Of a stretch of 64,000 nucleotides of DNA, positions 34,928 to 47,193 are shown one piece after another. Every line of letters starts with the position of its first letter. Within the stretch, counting starts at the first letter, position 1. Source of the DNA: Armigeres subalbatus (Eukaryota > Arthropoda > Insecta > Diptera > Culicidae); contig NC_085140.1 in assembly GCF_024139115.2 (NCBI RefSeq), forward strand, positions 162,156,452 to 162,220,451. The letters are read 5' to 3'. Below the pieces are notes generated by a model, which worked only from the letters and a program-made list of their open reading frames with translations, made no database searches and was not told where the DNA came from. The position numbers and the translations under genes were made by a program.

Positions 34928-37759
34928 GAAATAACCCTGCTGCGGAGCATGTTTAGATTTGATAGTTTGATTTTTGTCCGCGAAAAAATTGGCGCCATAT
35001 CCATTTTGTTCCAAATAACCATCAATCTGTCATAACTCGAATTCGGGGTGTAGTTTTAACCCTTATGCGGCCGACGGGGTACCCGTGTTCCTTTTTCAAC
35101 TTCAAGTGGTGATATTTCAATGACTTTTTATAGCTGAAAGCAAACTGCAATTCCCGTATTTTATCCCAAAAGAGAATATAAACCACAATTGATTCGTCCA
35201 AGTGATTCCTTTAGGTATGTACCAATGGAATCATTACTACATGAAATGATTACTCAAAGGAAAAAGTCATTGGTCGACATTGAAATGGAGCAATGTCTCA
35301 TTTTCCAACATCTTAAGTTCAACTGTGTAGTATTTACTGGAAAATGTTCTATCAAATAACCTTGTTTTTCTCCACATTTTCTTTATGATAAACGATACGC
35401 TGGAACTTTTCCGCGCTTGCAAATTACAAATTGCTTGGTCTCGCGAAGAAATTTAATTTTCAACACCTAGTCAGCAGTTTGTGCATCCTTTTCCGAATAA
35501 CAAAAGTTCTCTTGCAATGCAAGGTATTCAATGAGAGAAAAATTACTGTTTTCTGCAGTAGTTTTGTAAGTACCTTTTCAGGGTGACTCTCATAGTTAGT
35601 AGGGAGAGCTCCATTCATAACTTTCTACCTCAGTGGCAGATCAGAAACGGCACGGAGCCCTTCTGCCCTGAAAGTTCAAGGTTGATAAGTATTTCTATTT
35701 CAAACTGCGAGTAGAGTACTCTGCACAGGGTGCAGTTTATTTCCAACAAACTCTTTTGAATCTAAACGCAGAAAAGTATCACAAAAACTCATTTGTACTG
35801 GTACACCCATCGTTAGACAGTAGGACAACAATGAATGGCTGCTGAGGTACCACTATTGAGCGAAAACTAAACCAAGCAAAGTGGGGTAGAACCCTGACGC
35901 AGTGGTGCAAGATTATGGGAGTGCAGCTTACTTGCGAAGCCAAGTAAATGAAAAGGAACTCCGCTGCATCCGGGTACAAGCACCTTCTGGTAACATTCAG
36001 TGGAACTTTGTGAGGCTACAAGAAGTTAAAATTGAAATAGTTCACAGCTGTGCTCCGGAGAAAAATGGCACTGTAAATGGAAAACAAACGAACGTCGGAC
36101 AAAACCTGCTCTTAGTTCTAAAGTTTTGAGTTAATAAGTGGAAATGAAAACAACTCATGAGCAACCATATATTCATTTATGCTGCAGTGCGTTTAAACAT
36201 TAGGTATTCATATAGAGTGAAGGAGTCAACGAAAGATTGTTTGTTTAAATTTCTGACCAATTCCTTTTATTTGCAGTAGATTTTTTTTTCATTCACTTTC
36301 AATGGAAACATTCGATATATAAATTTGCATGATTTTTAGTCACTCAACTTGAAATCAAAAATGTAGGGTTGCTATTTCAATGTTTGACTCAGCCAATAAA
36401 TGTCTATAGTTTTAAAGCTTCATGTTCACTTAAACACATTTTAACTATTGAAATTGGTTTTTGAGTCGTTTTGATATTCAGTGGAAATGTTGTCTAAGCG
36501 TGAACACATTTTGGCATAACATTTTCATCTTATATCCACCATCTTCATCTGGTTTGCTTTAGACATATCAGGATTACTTCAAACCGAACAGTTTATTTTA
36601 CGACACATCCATCGGGTGCTCAACTTGAAAAGACAATTCGTTTGTTTCCATTCCGCTCTGCCGAGCTACCATCGAGCAATCGGCGTTCCCACTGCATAGA
36701 AACTCTTTTATTCTTTACAAAATGTCCTACACTTTTCAGATTTATAGGTTCCAGAATGGTTGCAGCTCTGCGCCCTTCTTCTGGGTTCCGACCGTCCCAT
36801 ACTGAACCATTTTAAGCTTTATGGGATGATCCAAGATTGCTCACGAAACAGCACGCAAGGATGAACGTATGGATTTTTCTTCCCTTTCGCAGCTTGGATT
36901 AAGTTTTCGCTTGAGTCCACACCAATTCACCAACGCTGCTGTCGAGCTATCCAACGGATTGGGATGTTGCTGAATGGATCGTCGCGTCGTACCCATCGTT
37001 GTCGCCGTTGGTCGAGTGGTACGCGTGATTAAGAAGGACTAAGCATGTTGTGTGTGATACAAGGAGTTGAGTGCATTTTCTAAGTAAGTTTAATCTTTGC
37101 TTCATATTTTTTTATACACAGTTTGACATTATAATACACGTGGATAAACCAAAAGATATTACTTATATTCCGTTTTTATCACCCGTGATAAAATTTTGGG
37201 TATTTAATATATGAAAAGTCACCGAATTGAGAATTTTTTATGTTTTGAACTCACCATAAATTGGAGAAATAGTCAAATATTTAACAGCCAAAATTTTTGC
37301 TTATTGCTGAACAGCCATAAGAAATCCACATGCATTCAACAAAAGACAGAAGAATTAGCCTTTTAAAATATGGTGAATTACCTTATAACCAGACATTTGG
37401 AAATTATTCACAATAAAGTTGTTTGAGGAAAATCATTGTCGATTGTGGTATTATTTACTAGAATAAAAAGAAATACTAGAAATCTCTGAGATTCACAGCG
37501 TGACAAAATCAAGTTAGAAAACATGATCAAATTGAGATGAAAACGTGAAAAATCGGTGGTAACCGGAAACAAGTGTAGGCAAATCCGGGGGGTGATAAAA
37601 TCGTATCAACACTGTAATACTTTCACTTTAAAATTATCCTCTCCCTTAAATACCTGAAGAGCATAATTTTAATCCAAATAAGTTTGTCGATTGGATAATT
37701 ACACTATAGACAGTGCTCTAAAATATAAGATGCAGAAGAAAGCTTACCACACTTTTATT
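34928..37759. other. No gene recognised; possible unique DNA
   Basis: AT-rich with no clear repeats. AATAACCCTGCTGCGGAGCA at 34931 echoes an internal motif of the adjacent MITE. A moderately GC-rich stretch, 36610-37085, ends in AAGTAAGT, which could be a splice donor, but no supporting frame was found. Confidence 0.4.
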
Positions 37760-38010
37760 TTAATGTAGTTTTTTTACTAACTTCTAGCTCAAGGTGTCCG
37801 CCGGTCCACAGTGTTGTATAACCCAGGAATTTGTGATCGAAAATGTTTTGGCCTTCGAGCGTTGATGTGACTTTATGATTAATCCTCCTAAAAGTGAGAT
37901 GGACATTTTTTTTCTCCAAATGTAAAGATAAACCATTGGTGTTTTCGAGAAAGTAGTAGAAAAAGTAACTCGCCAATTCCTGGGTCAAAAAACACTGCAC
38001 TGTGTGTTCC
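37760..38010 (-). pseudogene. Possible Jockey-like RT fragment
   Basis: The minus-strand frame contains TNGLSLHLEKKNVHLTFRR and a following Leu-Gly stretch. This resembles the NxLxLNxxKCxxxxFxR...DLGV block C-terminal to the FADD motif of Jockey-type LINEs. No catalytic motif is present, and flanks are unrelated. Tentative. Confidence 0.3.
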
Positions 38011-38289
38011 AAAAATGTGTAGGGTAAATGATGTATTTTTGACATCTGAATATACTTTGGACTTTTGGCTATATTCCAAAAAATGTGTACGGTGGCGTTT
38101 GTCGCTATTTTGATCGGCGTCACACTGAATGCTGGTTTAGCTGGTGACGACGGCGTGAATCGGAGTGACACTTTTAAATTCCTTAGATTTTTTTTTCAAG
38201 CCTAATTGAACTAAATTCCTATAATAAAAAATAAAAAAAGAATTTCCAGAGCAAATTGTAAACAATTTCACTGTAAAATTGAGAAAAAA

Positions 38290-38640
38290 ACCCAGATTAA
38301 TCCACCTAACGTTGGTAGTGCCTTTCTCGCATTTAGTTAAGACACCAACCTTATATGGGGTTTATATGGTCCGATGTACCATTTTCTTCATATCTTTTAG
38401 ATGCAATGACCGATCGTTATCAAATTCAATAGTGACCAACAAGGCTTTGTCCCCTGTCGAATAAAACTTGTTGCGAGAAAATCGGTTAAAGATTACTATA
38501 CGAAAAGTTGTCTAATGTTTTTATAGCTTTTGTGCACACACATACACACACATACACACATACATACACACGGACAGACAGACATGTGCTCAGTTTGTCG
38601 AGCTGAGTCACTTGCAATTAACATACATAAATCATCTGAA
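38290..38640. repeat. End of a dispersed Aedes-type repeat
   Basis: Begins CCCAGATTAATCCACCTAAC and GCCTTTCTCGCAT, and includes an ACACACATACACACA microsatellite (38527-38573) and CGGACAGACAGACATGTGCT. The same terminus is inverted at 62105-62160 (TAGGTGGATTAATCTGTGTT), so this is one end of a repeated element. Full structure not resolved. Confidence 0.5.
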
Positions 38641-39799
38641 TTTCAACGGAAAATTCTTCTTAATATTCTCGAGAAATTCTTCTGAACGTTAAATTTTCTA
38701 AATTTTCTTAGAAGAGCACGTCTGACTTCAACGGGAAATTCTACTTTTCAACGATAAATTATTCTGTATATTGTTCCGTTGACATTTTTCTTAACTCATT
38801 AAATCCCAAGGTGTCTCACAGACAGATTTTGGTATTGTTAAAGTTATGAATAGTGATATTTCACTAAAATAGAACTATTCCCTCGAAAAAATGAGATTCT
38901 GTGATGGCATCTGAATTGGATAATAAGTAATATTCTCTCAAAACCTCAAAAGTATTTATGTTATTAGGCCCATGAAGATATGAGAATTTCTGAATGCATG
39001 TCTATGGTCACAATAAAATAATATATCTAGACCAGTATTTAAAAACGGCGTGTCAATATGTAATACCTAATATTTGTTTTTTAAGAAGAACGAGAATGTT
39101 TTTGTTTTGACCGTTAGATTCTTTTTAAATTTTGGTGTTAATATATCCGAAAACTACAAGAATGCAGGAATACAACGAGTTTACGAAGCATAGGAAATGT
39201 AAAAAGAAACCAATAATAGAGTCATAATTTTTAAAAGGGGTCATTCATAAATCACGTATAGTCATACTTACGAATTTACAATGTTCTAAAAACTCAGATG
39301 TATTTTTTTTTAATTTTATTTAAGACACTTTACACTATTACAGTGAATTCGTGTCAAACGCAAATGTTATCATAAACAATAATTTATACATGTAAATGGG
39401 TATGGTATTGCTTATCTGTTAGTTGCATCATTGGAACTCAGATGTAAATATGTACATTATGTAGAATAGTTTGATTTGAAAAATGTATTAGAGGTAACCA
39501 CTTTCCCATCAATGGGAAATGACTCGAACATACGACCCTCAGTACTGATTAATGTCCAAGTTGGGGAGTTTAATACCCAGTACATAGTCAATTATCTTTG
39601 ATTGAACTGATACTTATGAAGTTTTCGAATAAATATTCGGTTAAGAAAATTATTCTGTTTTGCCTTTTTCGTATACATACAAATAAGGGCTATATGTTCG
39701 TTCCAAAACTAAACTTTTTTTATAGGAAAACCTGAGACTCATAGTGTTATATACCGATCGACTCAGCTCGACGAATTGAGGTGATGTCTGTGTGTGTGT
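38641..39799. other. No gene recognised
   Basis: AT-rich. 39660-39800 (GAGACTCATAGTGTTATATACC...GACTCAGCTCGACGAATTG, then a GT run) resembles 19880-19990 and belongs to the dispersed family that continues rightward. Confidence 0.45.
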
Positions 39800-41310
39800 G
39801 CGCGCGAAAAAAGTATCGTTCATTTTTTAGGCACTTACCCCCAACCGATTTGCTCGCAACAAGTTGCATTCGACGCAGAATCCTGTACCATTGTTTTCTA
39901 TTGAAAATCAACCGGATCGAACAATGGGATCAGAAGTTATGGCCAAAATACATTTTTTTACGTCGAAAACGCGTTAAAAAAGTCTCGCCCATTCTTTATC
40001 ACCTTCAACCGAATCGCTCGCAACAAGTTGCATTTGACGCAGAATCCTGTCTCCGATTGAAAAGCAGAGATGCATCCTGAACAGAACATGAGCCAAGAGC
40101 GTGCCTTGGTGTTCTAAGTTTTGAACTCTGAACACAGTTCAGTGTGCACTGGGTTGGTACGCAAGCAAAACGATTATGGTAACTAAGGTTCCTTAGATTT
40201 GGATATATGCAAAAACATACGAGCATGCTTGTTTTCTATCCGTTAGATGCCCATGTGTTCCATTACTAGACGAAAAATGAGTAGCATGCCGTCGCTTGAA
40301 TTTGTTTTCCTAGTATACAAGTTGCTAAGTTAGGTCAATGATCTTGAACAGTGTGCAGTGTGTGATGAACCTGTGAATTTGAACCACTGTAATCATTGTA
40401 CAAACTCACGCATACATAGCGTGTTCATTACCGCCAATGGGCTTCTATCCAAAAGCTAAAATGAATGTAGTTAGTCCACTCTGAAACCTAGCTTGAATCA
40501 CTTCATTCGCCTACTAAAGAAATCCCTTCTAATCTTCTCTTGAATTCCCTTGGGTTGATTCCTTCTTCTACCATTATGCTTTTTAGTAAAGTTCAACACA
40601 TTTAACACAGTATTCAGAAACACGAACACGCGTTCTCGTGTTCAGATGCATCTCTGTTGAAAAGATCGGACTATGGAATAAGAAGTTATGGCTAAAATAC
40701 ATTTTATCAACCAAAGGTGGACAAAAAAGTCTAGATCACTTTTTGGGCACGTATCCTCAACCGATTTGTTCGTAGCATATTGCATTCGGTGGGGAATTCT
40801 ACCTCATTGTTTCCTATTAAAAGTTGATCACATCGGACTATACGATTGGAAGTTTTGGCCAGAAAACTTATTTATTTTTCCGGCACTTATCCGATTTACT
40901 CGTATCAAGTTGCCTTTAACGGCTATTCAAACTTCAGGTCAGATCGAACAAAAGGCTCAAAATATACGGCCGTAAAATATTTTTTCAATTTTTTTTCATT
41001 CGTTTGTGGGGCACTTATTCTTAACTAATTCACTTTCAACAAGTTATAATGGATGGGGAATCATTTTTCATTGTTTACTGTCGAAAACGAGCCTGATCGA
41101 ATTATGGGCTCTGAAGTTATGAGGAAAATACAACTTTTTGTATGCAAAATACGCTACAAAATTTTACTTATTTTAACGGCATTTGTCCTTAACAGATTTA
41201 TTGCAACAAGTTGCATTCGATGGTACTGTTCCATTCAATTAGTTGCACAAACTATTATTTCAAACTTAAACTGCGTTTTAAAAACTCACTCATTTTTCGA
41301 GCACGATCGA
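39800..41310. repeat. Diverged direct repeats, unit ~130-170 bp
   Basis: About six diverged copies of a unit containing GAAGTTATGGCCAAAATACA, a TTTTTTACG run, CTCAACCGATTTGCTCGCAA and CAAGTTGCATTCGA. Anchors (GTTATGGC/GTTATGAGG) fall at about 39935, 40685, 40850, 41115 and so on. One copy is split by a 592-bp insert. A lone copy recurs at about 61590-61720. No coding function. Confidence 0.7.
40065..40656. mobile_element. 592-bp hAT-type MITE, perfect 8-bp duplication
   Basis: Starts CAGAGATGCATC and ends GATGCATCTCTG, exact inverted ends of hAT type. The 8-bp duplication TTGAAAAG is at 40057-40064 and 40657-40664. The interior contains GAACAC/GTGTTC inverted words and no transposase frame. 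The flanking repeat unit reads through cleanly when the insert is ignored. Confidence 0.95.
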
Positions 41311-41482
41311 ATAAAGATATGAGTAGACAGAATGCATTGATCGCAGCAATTTTTTTCTGCTGTCTCGTATCTCTCTATGAAATGTGTGTCGGAGCAACTT
41401 CAATGCACATGGAAATTCAGTGAACCTTTTCTAATAACGTTTTACTTACTTGATAATGATGGGCTACAGGTCTTCGATAGAC

Positions 41483-43179
41483 CTACGCCGAATGGAGTAT
41501 CCTTCTCCACTTCCAGTCGCCCTGAACATTTAGCGCCCTCAGGTCCTCTTCAACTGCAAAAAGCCATCGTGTACGCGCCCTTCCACGAAGCCTGCGGCCT
41601 CTTCCGTGTTCTCTACTAAATATTATATTCATTTGACGTTCTTCCGGCATACGAACAACGTGACCAGCCCACAGTAGTCTGCTGTGTTGAATAAGCTTAA
41701 TACTATCCAGCCCTTTATACACCTGGTACAATTCGTGATTCATGCAACGCCGTCAGATACCGTTCTCCTGTTTATCGCCGAGTGTTGTCCGCAGCACCTT
41801 ACGCTCAAACACTGCGAAAGCTCTCCGATAAGCCTCCTTTTACGTACATGTTCCATGCCCGTATGAAGCCACCGGAAGAATCAGAGTAGTATACAACGCG
41901 AGTTTTGTTTTCGTTTGCAGACTACGGGACTTAAGCTGGTCACGATGTGCGTAATACGCCCTTTTTGCAGCTGCAATACGCCTTTTCATCTGGCGGGTTG
42001 CATCATTATCGCATGTCACTAATGTTCCAAGATACACAAACTCTTCTACCACTTTAAATTTTTCACCATCCAGCAACATTTCGCTACCACCACCCCTAAT
42101 GAACCCACGTTGATTGCCAGCGACCATATACTTCGTTTTGCTGGTATTGATCGTGAGTCCAATCCTCGCTGTCTCCCTCCTAAAAGGCACAAAAGCCTCT
42201 TCCACGGTTCGGTGATCAATCCAGCTCTCCTAATCGCTCCTTCGAGCGCTATATTGAACAGTAGATTCGAAAGTGCATTACCCTGCTTTAATCCATCAAG
42301 GTAACAAATGACGTCGATATTTCATCCGCGACCCTTACACTTGATTTCGACATGTCCAACGTTATACGAATCAGCCGTATCAGTTTCGCCGGAAAACCAT
42401 GTTCTAGTATAATTTACCATAATTCATTCCCTTTCACTGAATCGTACACCGCCTTGAAATCAATAAACAGATGATATATCTGGAAGTTGTACTCCCAGAA
42501 TTTATCAAGCATTTGTCGCAGGGTAAACATTTGATCCGTCGTTGATCGGCCCTCACGAAAACCTGCTTGGTATTCGCCGACGAAGGACTCTTCAAGCTGT
42601 CTCAATATGTTGAACGGAATACGGGACATAATTTTGTACGCCGAATTAAGGTGGGTTATTCCTCGGTAATTGGCGCACTCCAATCTGTGCCCTTTCTTGA
42701 AGAGAGGGCAAATGAGTCCGTCCAACCAGCTAGCAGGCAATTCCTCGTCTTCCCATATTTTCGACATAATATGGTGCAGAACTTCATAAAGCTGCTCTCT
42801 GCCATGTTTGAGAAGTTCAGCCGGGAGCTGGTCCTTCCCGCAGCCTTATTGTTTTTCAGCTCTTTAACAGCTTTTTTAACCTCATCTAGTGTAGGTGACT
42901 CCACAGCTTGTCCATCGTCGCTAATAATTATTCTGTTCATCGATGCACCGTCACTTCCTTCCACCTGGAAGCCATTTCGTTTTTATCTGTCAGCAAATTC
43001 CCTTGTTGGTCGTTGCACATGACGGGAGATGGCACTGTCTTTCTCCGTACGCCATTGACAGACTCATAAAACCTCCGCATATCGTTCTGCTCCATTATTT
43101 CCTGCGCCTCACTAATAACTTGTTCTTCGTACTTCTCTATTCGATCGGGTACCCGACACCAACATCCAACTTCTGGCAA
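41483..43179 (-). pseudogene. LINE A reverse transcriptase, catalytic box deleted
   Basis: Blocks in order on the minus strand: LICPLFKKGHRLECANYRGI, then FVGEYQAGFREGRSTTDQMF, LFIDFKAVYDSV (first catalytic Asp), the GLKQGNALSNLLFNIALEG block (about 42240-42310), INTSKTKYMVAG, EFVYLGTLVTCDND and the C-terminal LLWAGHVVRMPEERQ. Between IALEG and the INTSKTKYM block the FADD catalytic box is absent. The join is near 42207, where TVEEAF follows directly after GLI. Frames change at least three times. Non-functional. Confidence 0.85.
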
Positions 43180-43314
43180 CGTTCTTCTCGTCTGTCACTC
43201 TCTGACACTCCACATCGAACCAACCCGTCCTGGGTCGCCTCTGTGCAGTGCCTACCACTTCTCGTAATGTTGTGCTCACCGCTTCATGGATGTTGTCGCT
43301 TACGTTGTTTGCAC

Positions 43315-43627
43315 TTATCCGTTCATCGAGCTTCTGGCGGTACTCAGTCGATACTCCTTACACAGACAATCGCTGGATATTGTAACGCATCGTTCGCTGT
43401 GATCTTTCGTTCGATACAGTTGACAACCGTGATCGAATTTTACTGACAACGAGGTAGTGATCAGAGTCAATGTTCGGACCTCTGAATGTCCGCACATCGA
43501 TAACATCCGAGAAATGGCGCCCATCCACCAGAACATGGTCTATCTGGTTGCAAGTTTCACCATTTTGGTGTCTCCAGCTGCTTTCGGATGTTCTTTCGTG
43601 CAGAGTAGGTGCTACAGATGGCCATCC
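43315..43627 (-). pseudogene. LINE A endonuclease C-terminal part
   Basis: Encodes TCNQIDHVLVDGRHFSDV, RGPNIDSDHYLVVSKIRS, with the NQIDH and SDHYLV blocks of apurinic-type LINE endonucleases (catalytic Asp and His). It runs out at 43627, where LINE B begins. The matching N-terminal part is at 51940-52555. Confidence 0.88.
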
Positions 43628-43629
43628 AA

Positions 43630-43862
43630 AACTCGACGCAGTGCTTGTCAATGACGGAGCCAGTAGCACATTCCGTAGGAATGGGGTCGAGTCATGGATA
43701 GATGTAACGTTTGTCAGCCCTAGTCTGGTCTCGGACCTGGACTGGAGGGTAGACGAGGGCTACACCCATAGTGATCACCTAGCAATTCGCTTCAAGATCA
43801 ATTATGGTGTGCAGCGTCCGAGGGCGGGTGATCCCTGTCAGGTCCGTGGGTGGAAGACCATT
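43630..43862 (+). pseudogene. LINE B endonuclease C-terminal fragment
   Basis: Encodes LVNDGASSTFRRNGVESWID and VDEGYTHSDHLAIRF (SDH block, catalytic Asp-His). Continues as GWKTIH up to the LTR element, and resumes at 48632 with HFDSEVFTAALGLE. The 5' two-thirds of the endonuclease and all of ORF1 are missing. Confidence 0.88.
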
Positions 43863-43866
43863 CACT

Positions 43867-45302
43867 TGAAACTCGCTAGCTCACGGGAGGGTATTCTACC
43901 GGGTCGTTAACGCTACTTCAATCACCCCAATACTCAAGCTGAGGATGATTCTGTTCTTCGCAGGAGTATAAAAACAGAGCCGTCATAAAAAGCGCTAATG
44001 CGGTAGGATGGGCAAAGCTATTACTCGAAGGGGGGGGGGATCTATTCACAGTGATCCAAGAAAGACGAGGCTTGGTGGTCCCTTTGTGGACCCGGGAAAA
44101 CGACACAAGAGAAAATGGTGAAAGACCTTAAAATCAAGGGTTACTCTTTCTTAAAGATGGCTACACCTGGCTCATACATTTTACAATTTATTTTGTGACG
44201 TCACATTCGGGGGTACTTGCATGCTTGTTGGATTCGGTGTTTTCTGGTGATGTGACCGATCAGCGTTGATCTGGCCGGCTTGATGCTCTTTGCGGAGCCG
44301 CTTCAGTCCGGAAATCATTCCAGGGACGGAACGAGTGTTGCCCTGCGAGGTTGATGACGTGGCTTTTCCGTATAGGTGTTGGAAGATGGCGGCCACACTT
44401 CGGCCAGCGATGACGCTGCTTTATCTCAGCCAACGGGCACTCGCCAAATCTTCCCGGAAATCACCACTGTGGCACTGCACTCTCGAGACCTTGGAAAAAA
44501 GGTACAAAAGAAAAAGGTCCCTTTGGCATGGACCTGGACACAACGGATTAGCACCCTGCGACGTCACTTCCTAACCTCTAAACTTTCTGATCTGTTCACA
44601 GCACATGATATTTACCTTTTTCTCGGTGACTTTTAATTTGTTTGTTACTGTCGTTTTTTTGTTCTTGTGTTGTTTTACAGGATTTAAACTATAATTTAAG
44701 TAGTACATTAATTTAGGCTAAGTTTTACATGTTGACACTACTAACCGTACTAATAGCTTTTAATTTACACAAAACCGTACTACTTTACCATTACAACAAC
44801 TATTTTTAACGACTAACAGATCCTATTATAAGAAAAGAAACAACACAGAATTAAAAGAAACTTCACCAACAATTATTTATACAATTAACCTTCTATTATT
44901 TACACACGCGCGCACTACTACTTCTTTCAAGGATCACTGGTTTTACAAAAGAGAAAGATTCTACGCCTTCCGCCTCTTTTATAGTCCCTTTTTACATAAA
45001 TTATGTTCTATGTTTTTAGTTTGCCCATCCTGTTGCATTGAGCACCCTCTATAGGCAAGCTCAAATGGAACAGGGCTGTGCGTATTTTGCCCGAACTCAA
45101 ACTGCTCGAACGTCTATCGCATCTGGTCACACTTGGTATGACGTGAAAGTGGAACACGCACTCACTCGTGAGATAAATCTTCGACCAGTGAGTGTGACAG
45201 TTCCGAGGTGTAATCTTTGGAAAGGTCGTAATGGGAGGGATTGGTGACGGAAATTCACTTGTGGTGGAGCCAACAAGTCCATATTGGAACCGAACGGTTA
45301 CA
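43867..45302 (-). repeat. 3' LTR of non-coding LTR element
   Basis: 1436 bp; on the minus strand begins TGTAACCGTTCGG and ends GAGTTTCA. Includes a G9-10 run at about 44030. About 20-25 differences from its partner, clustered in the first 130 bp (plus-strand order). Confidence 0.93.
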
Positions 45303-45330
45303 TTACCCCATCGTCCCTCCTTCAAAATGA
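45303..45330 (-). promoter_or_regulatory. Polypurine tract of non-coding LTR element
   Basis: On the minus strand, GAAGGAGGGACGATGGGGTAA lies directly before the LTR start TGTAACC, as expected for the plus-strand primer. Confidence 0.75.
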
Positions 45331-47180
45331 ATGAATTTCGTTTTGAAGTAATTTAATTATTTACGGCATTCATCAATTTCAACCAACATCAATTATTGAT
45401 TTGGTGAATCGAATAAAAATTATGCCCATTTGAAAGAATACGCTATTAACCTTCTCACTCGCGTGAGAAGAAAGGTACTCAACCAACACTATTTGCTGTG
45501 TTGAAAACTGTCATCACCAACACACATGTGGTGCAATGTTTATGTTTACATTTCGGCTCGAGATTGTTGATTCGCGATTTCAACTTTCTCTAGTGTTTTT
45601 CTACGATTATTCGCGCGTTTCGGGTTAGTGATCAAAAATATTGTGTCCGCGAATAGAAAGCTCTCGAAAAGGTAGGTACCTACATAAAATTTACCGTGAT
45701 TCGTTTATTATTTACCGGTCAACGTTTACTCTTGTCTGTTTTCAGAATCGAACGGAATGGAGAGGTTTCACTTCTGGAGGCAATAATTTGGTTTGCCCAG
45801 GTGAGTAATGATTTTGTAAACATTGAATTTTTTCTAAGTGTTAATGCATTTCTAGGTGCAGAATGTACACAAGTGCATCTCGGGGTGCATTCATTCAGCG
45901 GTCCGGACCTATGAATGTGTATGAATGGTAAGTAGTGAATCAATCTACTGCGACTGATTTGAAGAAATTTACATCGATGATTTTGATTTTAGGGACTGGG
46001 CCCTCTGGACTGGACTTTCATCGTCCATCCATCCGTTCTGTGTGGGATAAAGTAAATCGCCAGTTCGTCGTTACGAACTGGTCCCACGGACGGAAGAATT
46101 TATGGAGCTCGCACCGGACTTCTTCGCCGGGATTCGTCGAGCATCTTCGACGGGTTTATGGTCTCCGCGGACCGTTACCTCGGGTGCTGTGGAAGACCCG
46201 AGCAAAAACAATATTTTAATCCGTACTTTAATGGTAGTACTTCGAATTACCAGAATAAATGACATTTTGGGGGGTTTGGGAATGATTTTAACGGAGAGAA
46301 GAATTCCGGCAACTACCGTAGTTAGGACTAGGTAGATTTAATCGACAATTTCGAGTCTTCCGCGATTTCATTCCGTTTTTTCAATTCTCTTTGGCGCGCG
46401 TTTATTCTCCGGCTTTGAGCGGATTCGCGATTGTGGTTTTCAGGAAGTGAACGATTTTTTATTGATGATCGGATCATGGGTAAGTATTTCGGTAAGTATT
46501 TGGAATAGTGATTTCGCGACGTGTGTTGATCGGTTCGAAATAAAAATTATTGCGGTTCGTCGTTGTCGTCCCGTGGGGTTCGGAGACGGAAGAACGCGGA
46601 TTGTTCTTCATGTTTTTCGCGACTTTTAAGAATTATTTTCGACTTGAATCGGCTATGGAAAACCGGACAGTTTTGAATTTCCGACGGCTTGCACGTCGAT
46701 CGTGTGCAGATCTAAACGGAATTCGCGACATTTCGGCTTTTTGCGTCAAAACTGAATCTTTCGTGTGGTAAATTTGTTATTCTAGGTTTGGATATTCTCG
46801 ATGAGATTTTCCGATGATCTCGTCGACATGTTTCTGATGCAAATTTATTATTCTAGGTTTAAGGATCGCGACGAAATTTTTATTGTGATCGCGTCGACTT
46901 TCATAGTGCAATTTTTTTTTCTAGTTTTCGGGAGTCTCGAGATTCTGCGGTGATCGCGTCGAGTTTTGGGGATTTTAAATTAGTTATTCTAGATTTTCCG
47001 AGCGCATTTGAATAATTCCTAGGGTTTGATGAGCGATTCCGGATCACACTTGTGTCCGAATCGACAGTTTTTTTTTGGCTATGCTTCGTTTGGAGGACGA
47101 AAACGTTTGCAAAACAGGGCACTGTTTTTACCTCCCCCTCCGGGAAGAATGGAACCGTATGGGGTGGGAATGTAATTTTT
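45331..47180 (-). other. Internal non-coding region of LTR element
   Basis: No gag or pol similarity in any frame; the longest frames are under 100 codons. Near 46740-47000 (plus strand) the motif TTATTCTAGGTTT recurs about three times with GATCTCGTCGAC/GATCGCGTCGA between, i.e. diverged ~70-bp direct repeats. Confidence 0.7.
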
Positions 47181-47182
47181 GC

Positions 47183-47192
47183 TGGGCGCCAA
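47183..47192 (-). promoter_or_regulatory. Primer binding site (minus strand)
   Basis: TGGCGCCCAG on the minus strand, 1-2 bp inside the right-hand LTR, matching the tRNA-Lys-type primer site of the gypsy element at 14580. Confidence 0.72.
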
Positions 47193-47193
47193 T

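Noticed and set aside
36610..37090. GC-richer stretch ending in a splice donor-like AAGTAAGT
   Set aside because: No open frame or acceptor supports an exon; could be ordinary unique DNA.
45303..47193. Hidden gag or pol in the internal region of the LTR element
   Set aside because: No zinc knuckle, DSG, YxDD or integrase motif in any frame read.
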